64,000 nucleotides of DNA, taken from NCBI GenBank assembly GCA_001600875.1, contig BCLD01000005.1:43866-107865 (forward strand), written 5' to 3'. Made by a program: the position numbers and the translations under genes. The notes beneath the pieces are model-generated. The model searched no databases and was not told the DNA's origin. It was given only the letters and a program-made list of their open reading frames with translations. This document shows positions 1 to 11,236 of the stretch, one piece after another (position 1 is the first letter of the stretch; each line of letters opens with the position of its first letter). This stretch comes from Solicoccozyma terricola (Eukaryota; Basidiomycota; Tremellomycetes; Filobasidiales; Piskurozymaceae).

Positions 1-261
1 CAAGGCAAGGCACACTGCAACCTGGGTCTGGGCGAGGTCGCTCTTGTCAAGTCCGAGTACGACGAGGCAAGAGCGAGGTTTGCGGAGGCCATTCCCCTGT
101 ACGAGGCGGTCAGCGATCAGCAGGGCAAGGCACGCTGCACCTGGGGCCTGGGCGAGGTCGCTCGTAGCCAATCAAGAAACTACAGGATTAGAGCTAAGTT
201 GAAGGAGTGGACGACGTCTTTTTTCAACCGTCTCAAAACGAAAACCGTCGCTCCCGACTAA
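1..261 (+). CDS. C-terminal end of a TPR protein (5' cut by window)
   Basis: Frame 1 is open from the first base to a TAA at 259-261, giving 86 residues. It contains one full and one partial repeat of about 40 residues: QGKAHCNLGLGEVA, then EARARFAEAIPLYEAVSDQ, then QGKARCTWGLGEVA. The Gly, Leu and Ala spacing and the A-x(2)-LY core fit tetratricopeptide repeats, which form helical protein-binding arrays and often end fungal STAND (NLR-like) proteins. After residue 58 the frame leaves the repeat and runs into a basic tail ending TVAPD, so the natural C-terminus may have been replaced. The N-terminal domains lie outside the window. A related TPR scrap sits at 13,740-13,895 on the minus strand. 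The TPR call is firm; the host protein type is inferred. Confidence 0.7.
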   Translation, partial: QGKAHCNLGLGEVALVKSEYDEARARFAEAIPLYEAVSDQQGKARCTWGLGEVARSQSRNYRIRAKLKEWTTSFFNRLKTKTVAPD

Positions 262-572
262 GGCACACGTGTCAATTCCATAAGCACGCTGCATTACCGG
301 ATCTTGCTATCAGCTTTTCATAGAGGTCATGTTTTGTATACGCTGTTCATCATCTCAAATGCTTCCTAATCCAAGGGCTTTCAGAAGCAGTCGTCTTTGC
401 CGAATACTGTCCATCCTCGAACCCTTTGGAATCCTCGCTTCGAGCAAGCGTTTAACAAGGCTGCGGGTTTGTTTGATCAAGTGAGATCCACCCTGAACCA
501 GCGGTTCCAGGAATCAGGTGTCACGCCACCGATCGGTCACAGGTCGCCGTTTGCTTTTCCAGGATACCGTGC
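262..572. other. No gene recognised
   Basis: Spacer between the TPR end and a copia scrap. I see no coherent reading frame or repeat in it. Confidence 0.5.
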
Positions 573-758
573 CTAAAATGTCTTGTATACGTATCCAGTT
601 GTTGACTTTCTAGTGTCTAGATACCCTCTCCAGTCTGCGTCTGCGTAACCCAGTACGACTCGCCAACTAGCCTTTCGGTCAAATGTGAGCGCAAAATCGG
701 TGGTTCCTCGAAGGTATGGCAAAGGTGCTTTGCCGCTCGCCATTGCATCTTGCTCCAC
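573..758 (-). pseudogene. Ty1-copia RNase H fragment
   Basis: A 61-residue frame that matches the connection between reverse transcriptase and RNase H in copia elements: a YLRGT motif, then ALTF, then GYADADWRG and the RKSTTGYVY signature, which is the first Asp region of the RNase H domain. Both ends stop within the domain, and no LTR or other pol part adjoins it, so it is an old 5'- and 3'-truncated scrap. Its sequence differs from the main copia family of the window (which has GWVDADWAG at the same place), so it is from a different lineage. Confidence 0.8.
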
Positions 759-964
759 TTTGAGATGAATCGAGGATGTGAAACCCTGTGGTTAAAGATT
801 ACCCTACTTCAAGCTCTATATCTGAGTGACAACCAATACTTGAGGCAGCTGTTTCCCCACTGTGCCCGGATTGTTAACCTACGGGTTTCCCTCAATACTG
901 CATCCGAACGCTGCCTGTGTGATCTTCGCAAGCTCCTCGACAAGCTCAGCTTCCCGGAAGATGT

Positions 965-2813
965 TACGATCCAAGCTCACCGTCCTCCGATTCCAATCGA
1001 GTCGTGAGTGGCTGTGGGCGGCAGGGACGGCGTGGCAACATCAGACATACAAGATTCGAACTAGAGCTGGCGGACTGCGACTTACCGGTGCCAATGAAGC
1101 AGAGTTTCATCAGTGCAGACATTCGAGCAGCTGGCGCAGCGTACAACCAGAACATGAAGAACGTGGACATGATTCTGCACATTGAGGAAGGCCAATTGGA
1201 GGCTGATCTAATCCAGCAAGGACACCGCCAACTCACGGCAAGAACATTCCCTTCTGGTAGGCAGCCAAGCCATTTGCAATACATGCCATGGCGAACTCTC
1301 GGATTCCGTAACGGATCTGTCGACCAGTGTAATCTCCCAAACCAGATGAAGGCTGTGTTGACCCAAGATAAATGTCAGTCTTCGATAAACATTGACACAG
1401 CACCAAGAGCATCCTTGCATACCTTTGGAAGTCAACTTGCCCATGGAAGTTAACAAAGGTCGACTCCATTAGGTCCGCACTTCCAGCCACGAAAGACTTT
1501 TTGGTGGGGACGATAGCATTGACGGTAATGCTGCTGGCCTTTCAGGTGGGCTGGGGTGACTGCGGTAACTTGTCCTTGGTCGGCAGCTTGGCGAACAAGC
1601 TCTCGATATTGTCGGCGAGCTTGCCTTGGATGCGGCACTGCAACGGGGCCTCCTCCTCGGGGTAACACCACTTGTACTTTGACATGACGTCGTTCCACTC
1701 TGACTCGAGCTGTTGACTCTTTGGTTTGCAGTCAGCAAAGTAATCATAGACCTTTTGGGGGATGTAAAAGTGCTTGGCAGGATCGAGACCGAGTTGGGTC
1801 TTGATGTACTCTACCTCCTCGTCGCCAAGTGCCGCGCCATGAACTGCAACGGTGTTTGCCTTGCGAGAGGCAAATCCGATTTGGCCGACGTGTCATCGGT
1901 GAAACAGCTGTCAATGTTACCATCAACAGTGACGCTGTTGTTGTCATAAATGAGGATCAAGTTGTCCAGGCCAAGGTGTCCGGCGAGGGAAATAGCTTCC
2001 TATCCAACACCCTCTTGAAGACAGCCATCACCAGTGAAGCACCAAATCCTCTGTCCGATGATATCGAGGTTGTCCTTGTTGTAGGTCGCTGCGTGCTGTT
2101 TACCTGCGATAGCTTATCCAACCGCGTTCGACTGTATGGACCGTTGGGTGTGCATGATCAACACTATGCGTCTTCGCACCGTTTCCTCTTTCCTCAACAT
2201 AGCCTACTCACGATACCTTGTCCCAAAAGACCAGTAGTCACTTCCACTCCTGGGAACTCGATTTCGGGGTGCCCAGCTGCCATGCTATCAGTGGCTGTAT
2301 TGGCATGATACAACCGAATCTGGTCCAGCGTCCAAGCCTCGTACCCTGTGAGGTGGAGCAACGTGTACTGGAGCAAGCAAGCGTGACCGGCCGAGAGGAC
2401 GAATCGGTCCCGAGCGAACCAGTCAGGGTTGTGGGGATTATAGCGCAAGTGGTTCTTCCACAGAGGGACGTCGATGGCTGCTGCTCCCATGACAGTACCA
2501 GGGTGACCTCCCTTGTACTGACGAGTGAGATGGTATCTAGTTACGTCAGCGGGGAGGTTGTCGAAATGCAGGTGGCGAAGCGAGACTTACCTGCTAGCAC
2601 AAGTCTGCAGCAAGACACCTGATTGTGTTGAGCACGAGTTGAACGTCATGATCCTGTATCCAGTCAAACCGAGCTCAGTTTCGCCACTTCTGTCAAAGCA
2701 AACCAGCCGAGTGTACTCACAGCGGCTTGAGAAGGCTTGACTTTCTTAGGCTTGCTGAGAGGCATGCCATTCGGCGGGGTGGCAGTGGCGTCGGGGATGG
2801 CAGTGGGAGACAT
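965..2813 (-). pseudogene. Transketolase-like gene, decayed
   Basis: Reading the minus strand from ATG at 2811-2813, spliced pieces follow a transketolase (or the related dihydroxyacetone synthase): NTIRCLAAD, GGHPGTVMGAAAIDVPLW, RDRFVLSAGHACLLQY, the GHPEIEFPGVEVTTG segment, the thiamine-diphosphate motif GDGCLQEG followed by [12 protein letters not shown], then [46 protein letters not shown] and finally FMFWLYAAPAARMSALMKL with IGTHDSIGIGEDG split by an intron. Introns with GT..AG ends are still visible. The gene is dead: TAG codons stand where Gln is expected (before QYKGGHPG and within EGV.QEAIS), about 40 codons are missing after DDTSA with a frame change, a further TGA lies near 1,540, and everything after GIGEDG (the rest of the Pyr domain and the C-terminal domain) is absent. 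Its job would be ThDP-dependent two-carbon transfer in the pentose phosphate pathway. Confidence 0.85.
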
Positions 2814-3462
2814 GTTTGAGTGGGACGCTACGTGATGCGGTGTGGAAGGTGATTAGGTTGGGTTATCCATCATGCCAAATCCAGACTGGGGACTACATCT
2901 TGTAATCGATCATCTCCGGACTGTATAGTACACAACATGTCGGCGGAATGTCGGTCTTGGTTGGGTGAGAACAAGCCGTAGGGGCGAATACTTGCACCGT
3001 CTTCCCGAATTAGATCCCGGCATGAACCCAGGGGGAACGGGACACGTGTTTTACACTGAGCCCGCGGTGAGTGCCTTACCGAAGTGCGAATGATCGCGAT
3101 CCGCAGTCAACTTCCAGTGTCATCTTGCGTTTTTTATCGCGTCGGCTTCATGCGGGTTAGTAAGTTCGCCTCGGGTCGGGTTGTCTCTGAGATTTGATTC
3201 CCGTTTGGGATCATGCACGCACGTCTGTCTCATCTATATTAGCTAGCAAGGGCCTCCACATTTATCACGTGATTACCAGAACAGCCTATCCCGAAGGCAA
3301 GGATCATCTTGGTCTTAAATATGGTATGTTTTGGAGATTTCTTGATTCCTCGAGCGGAATTTTGGAGTTGGGAGATGAGTATCCCGGCTCAACCCCACCC
3401 AGACCCGGACCTCCGACACTAAGATCGTGCTGCTGATGCAACTTAGTACTGGGCAAAGAATG
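2814..3462. other. Intergenic; nothing recognised
   Basis: This is the former promoter side of the transketolase-like relic. No TATA box in a convincing position, no coding frame and no repeat stand out. Confidence 0.4.
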
Positions 3463-3587
3463 AAAAGACAGCCTGTCTTTTGGTTTCGTTGCCATGCGCC
3501 GAAGACTCCGTTCGATAATCACCAGTCCAAAGTGCTGTGAACCTCGGCTCCCTGCTGTTTTTAATTCCAAAAGACAGGCTGTCTTTT
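3463..3587. repeat. Inverted pair of 21-bp palindromic repeats (MITE-like)
   Basis: The palindrome AAAAGACAGCCTGTCTTTT occupies 3463-3481 and its reverse complement 3569-3587. With two extra bases (GG after the first, CC before the second) the pair is a perfect 21-bp inverted repeat enclosing 83 bases. The interior shows no coding sense. The same palindrome recurs singly at 34,559, and with one or more differences at 47,760, 55,699 and 56,738. This could be a tiny foldback element or terminal repeats of a DNA transposon family. No clear target duplication was found. Confidence 0.65.
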
Positions 3588-3739
3588 CGCGCGCCAACAC
3601 CATTGCCGTGCGACTATGCAACTGTAGGGATATGGTCAAGCTTGGTTGGCTTTCGTTCTTATCGCTGGCCTACTACATGGCTGGACGTGATATCCCAGCC
3701 CTTACGATCGGCCTGGAGAAGATTCTCGGTTTCCCACCT

Positions 3740-3961
3740 CTAGTCCAAATTGATCGTCAAACCTAGCTCCCGTTTGCCAATCCAACATAACAGGGAGGCA
3801 TGTGTGCCTTTGGCTTGGTGCTGGGTGTCAGAGTCCAGCATGCGCTTGAGAACGGCGTGACACTCCTTCGACATGAGATTGTCGAGCGGTTGGTGGGCAG
3901 TGCTATGGTTGTAATCCTTGACAAAAGCAGAGTAAGACGTGTCTTGACTGTGCTTCGCCAT
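3740..3961 (-). CDS. Hypothetical reading frame, possible downstream exon
   Basis: A 73-residue minus-strand frame with mixed composition (SAFVKDYNHSTAHQPLDNL, then a Cys-containing stretch) ends at a TAG near 3740. It lies downstream, on the same strand, of the Cys-rich frame at 4210-4668 and could be a later exon of it. I do not recognise a domain and cannot fix the joins. Confidence 0.25.
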   Translation of the reverse strand: MAKHSQDTSYSAFVKDYNHSTAHQPLDNLMSKECHAVLKRMLDSDTQHQAKGTHASLLCWIGKRELGLTINLD

Positions 3962-4209
3962 CCGCTACGGAAGCTCTTGAAATTGCATGCAATAGAAGAC
4001 GATGGCGCAGAACCAGACGCGCGAATTCCTAAATCAACGAGATGATACGATGCTGTACCCGGCGTAGACATGGATCGTGAAGGAGGAATGACTCTCGAGA
4101 TATCGTCACGCGATGGATCCAGGATGATTCGACTGGCGCTGGTTGAATCCATGGCTGGGGTGGCGGGCGAATTGACCGGGAGGGATGAGCGCTGTGTGAG
4201 AGGGGATGC

Positions 4210-4668
4210 TCAGCTCGATGCACCTAAAAGGGAGTGAGGATCCCGTCGACTCACCTGCTGTGGTGAATTTGTATTCGCCTTCTTCCTTGCCTTTCTTCCC
4301 GGCCTGGTCAAGTATTCCATCTTCGCATCCACTTTCCTCTTCACTCCATATGACGCTTCGCCACTCGGACCCTCACCATCCGACTTGACAAACGAACAGG
4401 TGTTCGACATCCCCATCCTCTGGCACCTTTCACACGGACCCAGGGATTCAGAATCCGGGATCACTCCCTGTGGATTTTTGTTTCCCAGTTCAAGACGGCG
4501 AGAGAGCGGGATGTCGGTGGCTCGACGAAGACAGTCGCTACTCGTCCCAACGCATTGGGCGCAGGGTGGTTTCTGGAGTTCATACGGGGGTGTGTGCAAG
4601 ACGGGTGTTACGACGGCCAGTGTCAAGTTGGGCAGTGATGGCTTCGAAAGCGTCGGTGGTTTTGACAA
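4210..4668 (-). CDS. Cys-rich zinc-cluster-like protein (uncertain model)
   Basis: The 152-residue frame has two Cys groups: PPCAQC followed six residues later by a third Cys (C-x2-C-x6-C), and about 30 residues on GPCERCQRMGM ending in a further Cys (C-x2-C-x8-C). This spacing resembles the fungal Zn(II)2Cys6 DNA-binding cluster with a long loop, a form seen in some basidiomycete proteins. A basic segment (KRKVDAK, GRKARKKAN) follows. At the C-end, after NSPQQ, a GTGAGT donor at about 4256 suggests splicing to a later exon. A function as a transcription regulator is inference; the start may lie in an upstream exon. Confidence 0.4.
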   Translation of the reverse strand: MSKPPTLSKPSLPNLTLAVVTPVLHTPPYELQKPPCAQCVGTSSDCLRRATDIPLSRRLELGNKNPQGVIPDSESLGPCERCQRMGMSNTCSFVKSDGEGPSGEASYGVKRKVDAKMEYLTRPGRKARKKANTNSPQQVSRRDPHSLLGASS

Positions 4669-4868
4669 CTGGTTCTTCGATCTTTTGGGGAGTTGGGGTT
4701 CGCGAGCGGGAAGGTAGCGAGGTCATTTAGAGTCACTCACGTAGAAGTATCCTAATGGTCTGTTGCCCCTTTTCTTCACTTTCATCGCATCTCCACTTGC
4801 GTCCGATCCTACTCCCGTGAATTACCTATTAGCACCAAAGCGCGCCCACCCCTCCTTCCATCCAACGT

Positions 4869-5568
4869 TCAACTCACCATCCGCCACCGGCTCCAACGGA
4901 TTCCCCACCACCTCAACTTGTTCTTGAAGATTCGGGAGTTGACACTCTCGGCATCTGACGATGTTCCTTTGGTGTGATTGGGGGGGTTCTCCTTCCAGAA
5001 GGAGAAATCACGATGTCCGGTCGAGAACCTGGACCACCATTGAGAATTGTCCGCCATCTCTATGCAATGCAAGGAAAAGCGTAGGTTAGTAATAATGACG
5101 AAGAGGGAACAAGGGGAGAGAGAGGTTGAGAGAAGAGTAATACCCACCTGAGATACAGAATCACTATTACTCTTCTGACTACTACTATCGACAGTCAAAC
5201 TCGCTCCCGAATTCAAAAGGCGACATAATTGACATCTCAGGTGAATCCGATGGTGCAGGATCCAGGACTGATGGTCTCCAAGTTGATGACGCTGCTGTCG
5301 GAAAGGTGTCACGGTTGATCGCTGATTTGGTGGTGGTACCGTTGTCAGCGTTGGTACTGGCGGTAGGGAGGGAGGTGGTAGTGGCAGTCGTAGTGGGGTG
5401 GACGGAACCACCAATCATCTCTCCCAATCGACTCCAATTCCCACGATCTTCATCTCTATCAACATTTCCATTGGTATTCGATGGGGTTGTCATATTTTGA
5501 CGACGTAGTGAATCTCGAATTGCATCCATTATAGTTGGAAGTTGAGTTGGTTGTTCCGACATTGACAA
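4869..5568 (-). CDS. Low-complexity Ser/Thr-rich reading frames, probable gene 5' exons
   Basis: From ATG at 5566-5568 a frame runs 127 residues: MSMSEQPTQLPTIMDAIRD, a RRQN segment, then a Thr/Ser/Ala-rich stretch, to a stop at 5185. A second frame continues through SSSQKSNSDSVSQ to a possible donor near 5150 and resumes after about 5060 with NSQWWSRF and a WKEN segment. This is the arrangement expected at the 5' end of a spliced gene that could include the Cys-rich frame at 4210-4668. I recognise no domain. The exon joins are not secure. Confidence 0.3.
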
Positions 5569-6968
5569 GCTGGAAGGAGGTTCCTCAAGGGTTCCGAATT
5601 CCGGTCTCCAATGTCGGATGTTCAGTATGGTGGTTCAAGTCCAAGATACGTTGAATACGTTGCGAATTAGTGAGTGGTGAGGTTTGTGAAAGTGAACAAA
5701 GGCGTTCGATCGTTCACACGTTCGCCTGCGCGGGTGTCTCTGCTGGAACGGTATGGTACGGCGTGTAACCCTGGCGTTCACGATCCGGTTGAACGTCGAT
5801 ATAGAGAGCCGGGATATGTTGAGATCTTCATTATCCCTGTTTGATTCGCAGAAGTATGGTTTGAATCGGATTGTCGAATGATTAGCAAAGAAGAGACGCG
5901 CCTGGGTGTGCGAATCAGTTACCTAATTTGGCTATGCTGTTGTGTCGCGTAAAAGGATACGTGCAGCGGTGGTGGATGTGTACTAGTGCACAACCGCAGT
6001 GATGTGGAATGTCATGTGGGATTGAAGGTGACGCCTGGTCGATGATGGTGATGACGGATGATAACATAATCTCATAACAACGGACATCAGATGAAATCAT
6101 GCATGCCCGTTCCTCTACTCTATCCACGCTCCTTCACCTCCCTCCCCTTCCCACATCCACATCCTGTTCAAAGGTCTGGTCTCCTTCCCGTTAACATATC
6201 TCGGATTCTTGCCTCTTTCACCGTCTACATTCTTCGTTATCGGCAGCATGATAGCGTAGATCTCTACAAGTGGATCGATTTCAGCTCAAGTGCAATATTG
6301 CAGTTAGCATGGGGAGTCAGTGTATTGATTGAGTTCGCTTCGCGAGTCGATAAAATGGGGCCCTTTCAGCGCCCAGGTGAGAGTGTATTGCGTCGAAGAA
6401 TGACACTTGGTAGTAGTGGAACGGCAAACCACTACTGCCATCCGGCTTGAAACAATACTCCCAAAATAAGCCATGGGGTCTAGCTTTTCCGACACCTGGA
6501 CCGCGTGACCGCGTGATAAAGGGGGTGTGTGTGTTCTATTATTTCATGGGGTGGCTGCAGGTAATGCGGATGGCGGGAGGAAGGCGCACGCTCCCGTTGC
6601 CTGTATGCCTCGTAAGTGGACATGATGATACCGGATGTGGAGCTTTCCAGGGGTATGGGGCCCGCGGTTGCCCCGCGTGGGGGGGGAAGGGTTCGTCTGT
6701 TCCGAATCGCGCGTCTTCCTTGGTTCTTACGGACTTTGCAGTGCCGTCCTTGCATCCTCCTGTTTGCTGACAGTCAGGAAGCAACATCTCAGAGGGATAC
6801 ATAAGGGAGGGAGTATGGTCAGAAGAAATAGGCAGGGCCGACCCAATTTGGACATAAAGATGAGCTTGGGCAGAGCTTGGGCAATCCGGCCTCAGCCTAA
6901 CAGTCTATCTCATAGTCTGCCCTTCTGATTTCTGATATGAGTATAAAGGTAAACGACCGGAAGGCAAG
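5569..6968. other. Intergenic with promoter of the DUF2235 gene
   Basis: Nothing coding is recognised. A TATA-like AGTATAAAG lies at about 6940-6948, some 20-30 bases before the ATG at 6969, and is the likely core promoter of the next gene. Confidence 0.45.
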
Positions 6969-9082
6969 ATGTCGCAGGACTTGGAACAGGTCACAGGGCA
7001 TGGTAGCCAAAGAACTGCAAAGAACGGAACGAGCCAGTGGAAAGGCCGAAACCTGATCCTTTGCATGGACGGCACCGATAACAAATTCTGCGAGCGTCCC
7101 TCGAACGTGCTCAAGCTGTTTTCTATGCTAGAGAACGATCCCAAAACCCAGCTTCGTTTCTATAATTCGGGAGTTGGCACGTACACTGGCGTCACTTTCA
7201 CGACTACTATACGCCGATGGCTGGCGAGGCTAGCAGATAATGGTGTAGCCTGGTGAGAGACAAACTCCACGGAGATGGATGGATTTAGAACTGTTACGAC
7301 TGACATGAATAATAGGAATTTCCATACGCATGTGCAAGAAGCGTATCGATGGTTGACAAACAATTATCAGTAGGCCTGGCTTCTTCCTTCTGGCAGTGAG
7401 ACAGAGACTTGACACGCTGAAACCACACAGAACCGATGACAAGATATGGATTTTTGGATTCTCCAGGGGAGCATACGCCGCAAGAGCTTTGGCAGGTATG
7501 GTGGACCAGGTTGGTACATCAACATCCCTCTTCATTCCACGACTTGAGAGGAATCATTCTGCAGGTCGGCCTGATTGACCCTGGTCATGACAGCCAGGTG
7601 GCGCTGTGAGTACCGTGACCCGGCCAGGGGAAGCTGTAACCAACGTATTGCCGTCCTTGTCTAGGGCCTATGAGGTATACCGCCGCAGGCCAGAGCCAGA
7701 GGAACATGCCCAGGCTGTGGCAGCCCCAGGATCGCCCTCACGTTATAAGCAAATGCTTGGTCGACAGGCTGACATTAGTTTCGTAGGGGTATGGTAAGTG
7801 GCAGTTTCAAGGACTGTGCTAGTCGCACCTACTGAGTTGGCTTGCCAACTTTCGACTCAAGGGACACCGTTTCTTCTCTCGCAGCATTCTACAACCCGGA
7901 CTTGGCTTTTGCACGGGATTTGCGACATTTCCGCCATGCTGTGAGCCTGGATGAATGTCGAGCGAAGTTCCAACCGGAATGGAGACGATACACTCCATTC
8001 GGTCGGCAAAGTGATTGGCTCTTGGAAAGGATTGGACGCTGGATGCTCAGCCTTCTCCGTAAGTAGACAGGGCTCCAAACAGAATTGTAGTAGGCTCACA
8101 GATTACCGAACCGGGCTGCAATTTCACAAGCACATCGATCCAAGAATGAGCTTGAACGATATTCGGATCAACTTGCAGTGATTTCGCAACAGTCTCAATC
8201 TGAAGTGAATGAGCGTGAAGTACCTTCACACCGGGATGAGGTTAGTGTGCAACAGTTTCAATGCAGGAAGGGAAACATCTAACAGCTATTGGTTCTGTGG
8301 CTGACCTGCAGAGTCAAACGAAGGGCATGAGAAGGCCCGACGAGGCAGGACATCCGCCCACCAGTCGGGAGGTCTGGTTCTGCGGCGTCCATAGTGATCT
8401 GTAAGCTGGGAGTACGATGATCGAGTCTCGGCTCACTTGCTGATATCAAGTCGTCCAAGTGGAGGGGGCTACGAGCGGGAGGACGCGGGCTCTTCGGCCA
8501 ACATCCCACTTCGATGGATGATAAAAGAAACATTGGAGTGCCCCGATTTACGCCTACGATTTAAGGCGGAAGAGATCGCAAGGAGTCGAGTCTATCCCAC
8601 TATCGATAAGGATTTGGTGCAAGCGGAAGCGTTTGGTCCGATGTGTCAGGATGGCCGAAGTGATTGGGAGCGGGAAATGGTGAACGCCGCCAATATGGAT
8701 GGCCTCTCGCCTGTCAATCAATATCCCGGCCTAGACTGGGATAACACCCACGACGCAATCAAAGCCGACCATGGGTCCAAGGTACACAACTCGATGACCT
8801 GGCCCTGGCCGCTGCTAGAATTCTTGTTTTTTTTTAGGCGGTATAGTAATCCTGAGATGAGACATTCGACTTTCTGGTGAGTACAGTGAATCCCGTGGCA
8901 TGAGTAAGTATGACTTATCTTGTAAATGAGGATATCCCAGGCCAAATCTTTTCCGGCCCCGGCGGATGACCCGACAGGACATGCAAGTTCACAATTCCGT
9001 TAGACGCAGGATTTTGGCATCCCATGGTGAATATATTCCAAAAACGAAGTTGCCGTGGTCAAGGCGTGAGTCAGCTTGGTAG
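6969..9082 (+). CDS. DUF2235 (Tle1-like) alpha/beta hydrolase, multi-exon
   Basis: The protein belongs to DUF2235, the fungal relatives of the bacterial T6SS phospholipase effector Tle1. Seen in order: ILCMDGTDNKF (oxyanion/Asp strand), YNSGVGTY, EAYRWL, the nucleophile elbow GFSRGAYAARALAGM, VGLIDPG, ISFVGVWDTV, HAVSLDE, VWFCGVHSDLGGGYE (acid/His region) and a C-terminal PNLFRPRRMTRQDM plus VHNSVRRRI segment. Exons that keep frame: 6969-7252, 7316-7369, 7431-7509, 7565-7605, 7665-7793, 7862-8058, then a less certain region at 8100-8400, the exon containing GGGYE ending near 8879, and a last exon from about 8941 to TAG at 9080-9082. Introns are about 60 nt and GT..AG. The 8059-8320 part is hard to thread, so a small defect there cannot be excluded. 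The substrate is unknown; lipase activity is inferred from family only. Confidence 0.8.
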
Positions 9083-9566
9083 CGGTAGTAAACGGCTGGC
9101 AAGCGACACTTGACTCACACGTCACTGTGACAGGATGGTACCCATGGCATCGAGCGAAGAAAGAACACTGGGCTAACTTGGTCGGACCCCAAAGCGAACG
9201 GCCGCACACTGAGCAGCCATGCACATTCGTCAGCGTTACGTCGACCCCCTACCTTAATGTCCCCCTTCTTCGCCGTTTCAAAAGACTCGACATTCACTAT
9301 GATTATGACCATCAACAGGACTCCAATGTTGAATCGCGCGATGGCGACAATCCTCGTGGAGCCTTAATCGAAGACACTGCTACCGGCACCAAAGTGAATT
9401 ACTATCTGATGTGGGTTGGCTGAACGCTGCCGTGTTTCTCAACTTGTACAGTCTAAGAGGGACGACAAGTAATAAAGTTGGGCGACGCATTTGCCTCCTG
9501 TGATGACAGGGAATCTGTAGTTTACAATGGAATGATGGTCCACCTATTCCTCGTTCACATTACAGA
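9083..9566. other. No gene recognised
   Basis: An open frame covers part of this stretch (to TGA near 9421) but its composition shows no domain and it overlaps the last DUF2235 exon. I leave it uncalled. Confidence 0.4.
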
Positions 9567-9830
9567 TCGAAAGCTTTTGGACTCAGCTCGCGTGGACCTC
9601 AGAGAGCTAGGGTCGCTAGGTGAGGCACCCAAAGGGATTTTCCCGATTTGTCGAGCCCAACTTCCGGAATTTTCGGGGTCAAACCCCCTGTCTACAGTCC
9701 TTTCTGACTCTTCAGTCTCCTCCGACTGACTGTCATCGCCTGACAATCCATAATCTTCATCCCACTTCCATACAGATCTCTTTGGTGGTGGTTGAGCGAT
9801 CGTTGTACAGGTCAAGACGACACGCACCTC
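9567..9830 (-). pseudogene. Ty1-copia gag/protease linker fragment
   Basis: Minus-strand frame with TIAQPPPKRSVWKW, then LSGDDSQSEETEESER and a TVDRGFDPEN segment. The same linker occurs in the copia element at about 12,555-12,790 (TIAQPPPERSVWKW, LSGDDSQSEETEESER), placing it between the zinc knuckle and protease. Similarity stops at both ends without LTRs, so this is an isolated scrap of the same family. Confidence 0.8.
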
Positions 9831-9888
9831 TCGGAGATGATCAATACTCGGGAGGCTAATCAGTGTTTCGGACCCCAGGGCGGCCGCT

Positions 9889-10225
9889 ATGAACGCAGCT
9901 ACAGCCCATCTGGCGCTCATCACTACGTTCTCAGATGAAAACGTCATCCAAGTGGCTTGGGGGCCGAGCTTGGTAGTGGAGCTTGATTCGCAGGAGTACG
10001 AGGTGAGTAACTAAAGCCTGCTGCTCAGCTGATTCGATTGTTCACAAGATCATTTTACACGAGGATCAGGAGAACTACAGCGATGCCCGTGTTAGTAGTT
10101 CATGCACCACGCCATCGGCAGTCCAAGGCAAACATCATTTGCTGCAGCGACAACAGAGTCGAAACTCCGCCTGGAACAAGGCAGCCGTCCTGCTCGACGC
10201 ACTGATCCTTAAAAGACTTTTCTAA
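9889..10225 (+). CDS. Small two-exon hypothetical gene or gene fragment
   Basis: ATG at 9889 opens an exon (AATAHLALITTFSDENVIQ, then VAWGPSLVVELDSQEYE) ending at 10002 on a GTGAGT donor. The acceptor ..ACAAG at 10048 restores frame to IILHEDQENYSDA and on to TAA at 10223-10225, for 96 residues. The clean phase-0 intron and even composition suggest a real coding unit, but I recognise no family. It is squeezed between a copia scrap and a degenerate LTR, so it may be a truncated gene. Confidence 0.3.
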
Positions 10226-10274
10226 AAGACTTTCCTTCACTGTACATTCAATGATGTAAAACGTTAGCAAGTCG

Positions 10275-10462
10275 CATGACTGTCAGCAAGTCTGGATCAG
10301 CCTAGGATTCATCAAAATAAGGTAGGATGCAAGTTTGGCAGAGAGGAGCTCGTCTAGGACTACATAATACTCAGGTTATCGAGCTAGAGATGTAGTAGGA
10401 AAAAACACAAAAAATCACCGAATATCATTCCCAGTTTTGCCACCACTTATTTTCTATCAACA
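10275..10462 (+). repeat. Degenerate solo LTR, family A
   Basis: Shares the core of the 207-bp copia LTR found intact at 11,237-11,443: the GACTGTCAGCAAGTCTGGA start, the ATAAGGTAGGATGCAAG TATA-like part, GACTACATAATAC, and the end near CAACA. The first 35 bases or so are missing and an A-rich insertion lies near 10,400. It is the most diverged copy of the family in the window. Confidence 0.8.
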
Positions 10463-11236
10463 AATAGTATCCCCTTCAAAATTCGTCGGCTGACAGCTAG
10501 CGACGCCTGCGAGAACCCACAGTATCCTCCATATACGTCACCACCCATCACCACCCGTTGCCATCTGTACAATTCAGCCACACAAATGCAACCAATGGTA
10601 TGTATGGCTCCAGACGACATCTATGACAGCTTCCAAACCATGAGAGTCCTTTTCAGCATGTCCATTCTAACCAAAACTACCTCCGACCCTTCTTTTTCTC
10701 TAACCTCGGATCTTCTGCGCACACGATTACATTCTACTCTCATATCTCGCCTCTTACCTGCCTTCATTGGCCCTTGCCGGATCACCGCGACACTCATCGC
10801 AGTCAGCAGGAGGTTATGTTAGGTTCATCGTAACGCACGTCTTCATAGCCTGCTCTATCCTTGCTACCGTTGGCCTAATGACAATGTCTAATGACTCCTT
10901 GTTTGGATCTTGGTCCGATTGGTCCACAGACCTACCAGTGTACTCCGTTCAGTACCAACCAGGTCAGTGAGGTGTGCCTGTTAGTAGGACGTAGTTTCAT
11001 TCCTGGGACGGTCAATAACGTCGTTGCTCAAACTGATAAGTCCCCATCCATCTAGTCATCGGCAGCGCCATCGTCATGAATTGTTTTGCAATCGCTTAGA
11101 TTGGTTCTGGCCGACATCCATTGATAACTGGATTGACAGCTGGCATCAAACAAATTGGTTTGGCTCTCCCATTTCTTCAGTGCATCGGGCCTGGCGGGCC
11201 TTATAACAGGGCACACATTTCCTGGATGGTGCCATT
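10463..11236 (+). other. Possible eroded membrane-protein gene
   Basis: Broken frames include a hydrophobic segment (FIVTHVFIACSILATVGLM) near 10,820-10,880 and, after a stop-containing stretch, IGLALPFLQCIG with GLTAGIKQ near 11,120-11,190. They read like membrane helices of one decayed gene whose 3' part is cut by the LTR at 11,237. I cannot name the family. Confidence 0.25.

Noticed and set aside
750..1007. 85-codon plus-strand frame rich in Leu, resembling an F-box/LRR piece
   Set aside because: No motif could be confirmed and it overlaps both the copia scrap and the end of the transketolase relic.
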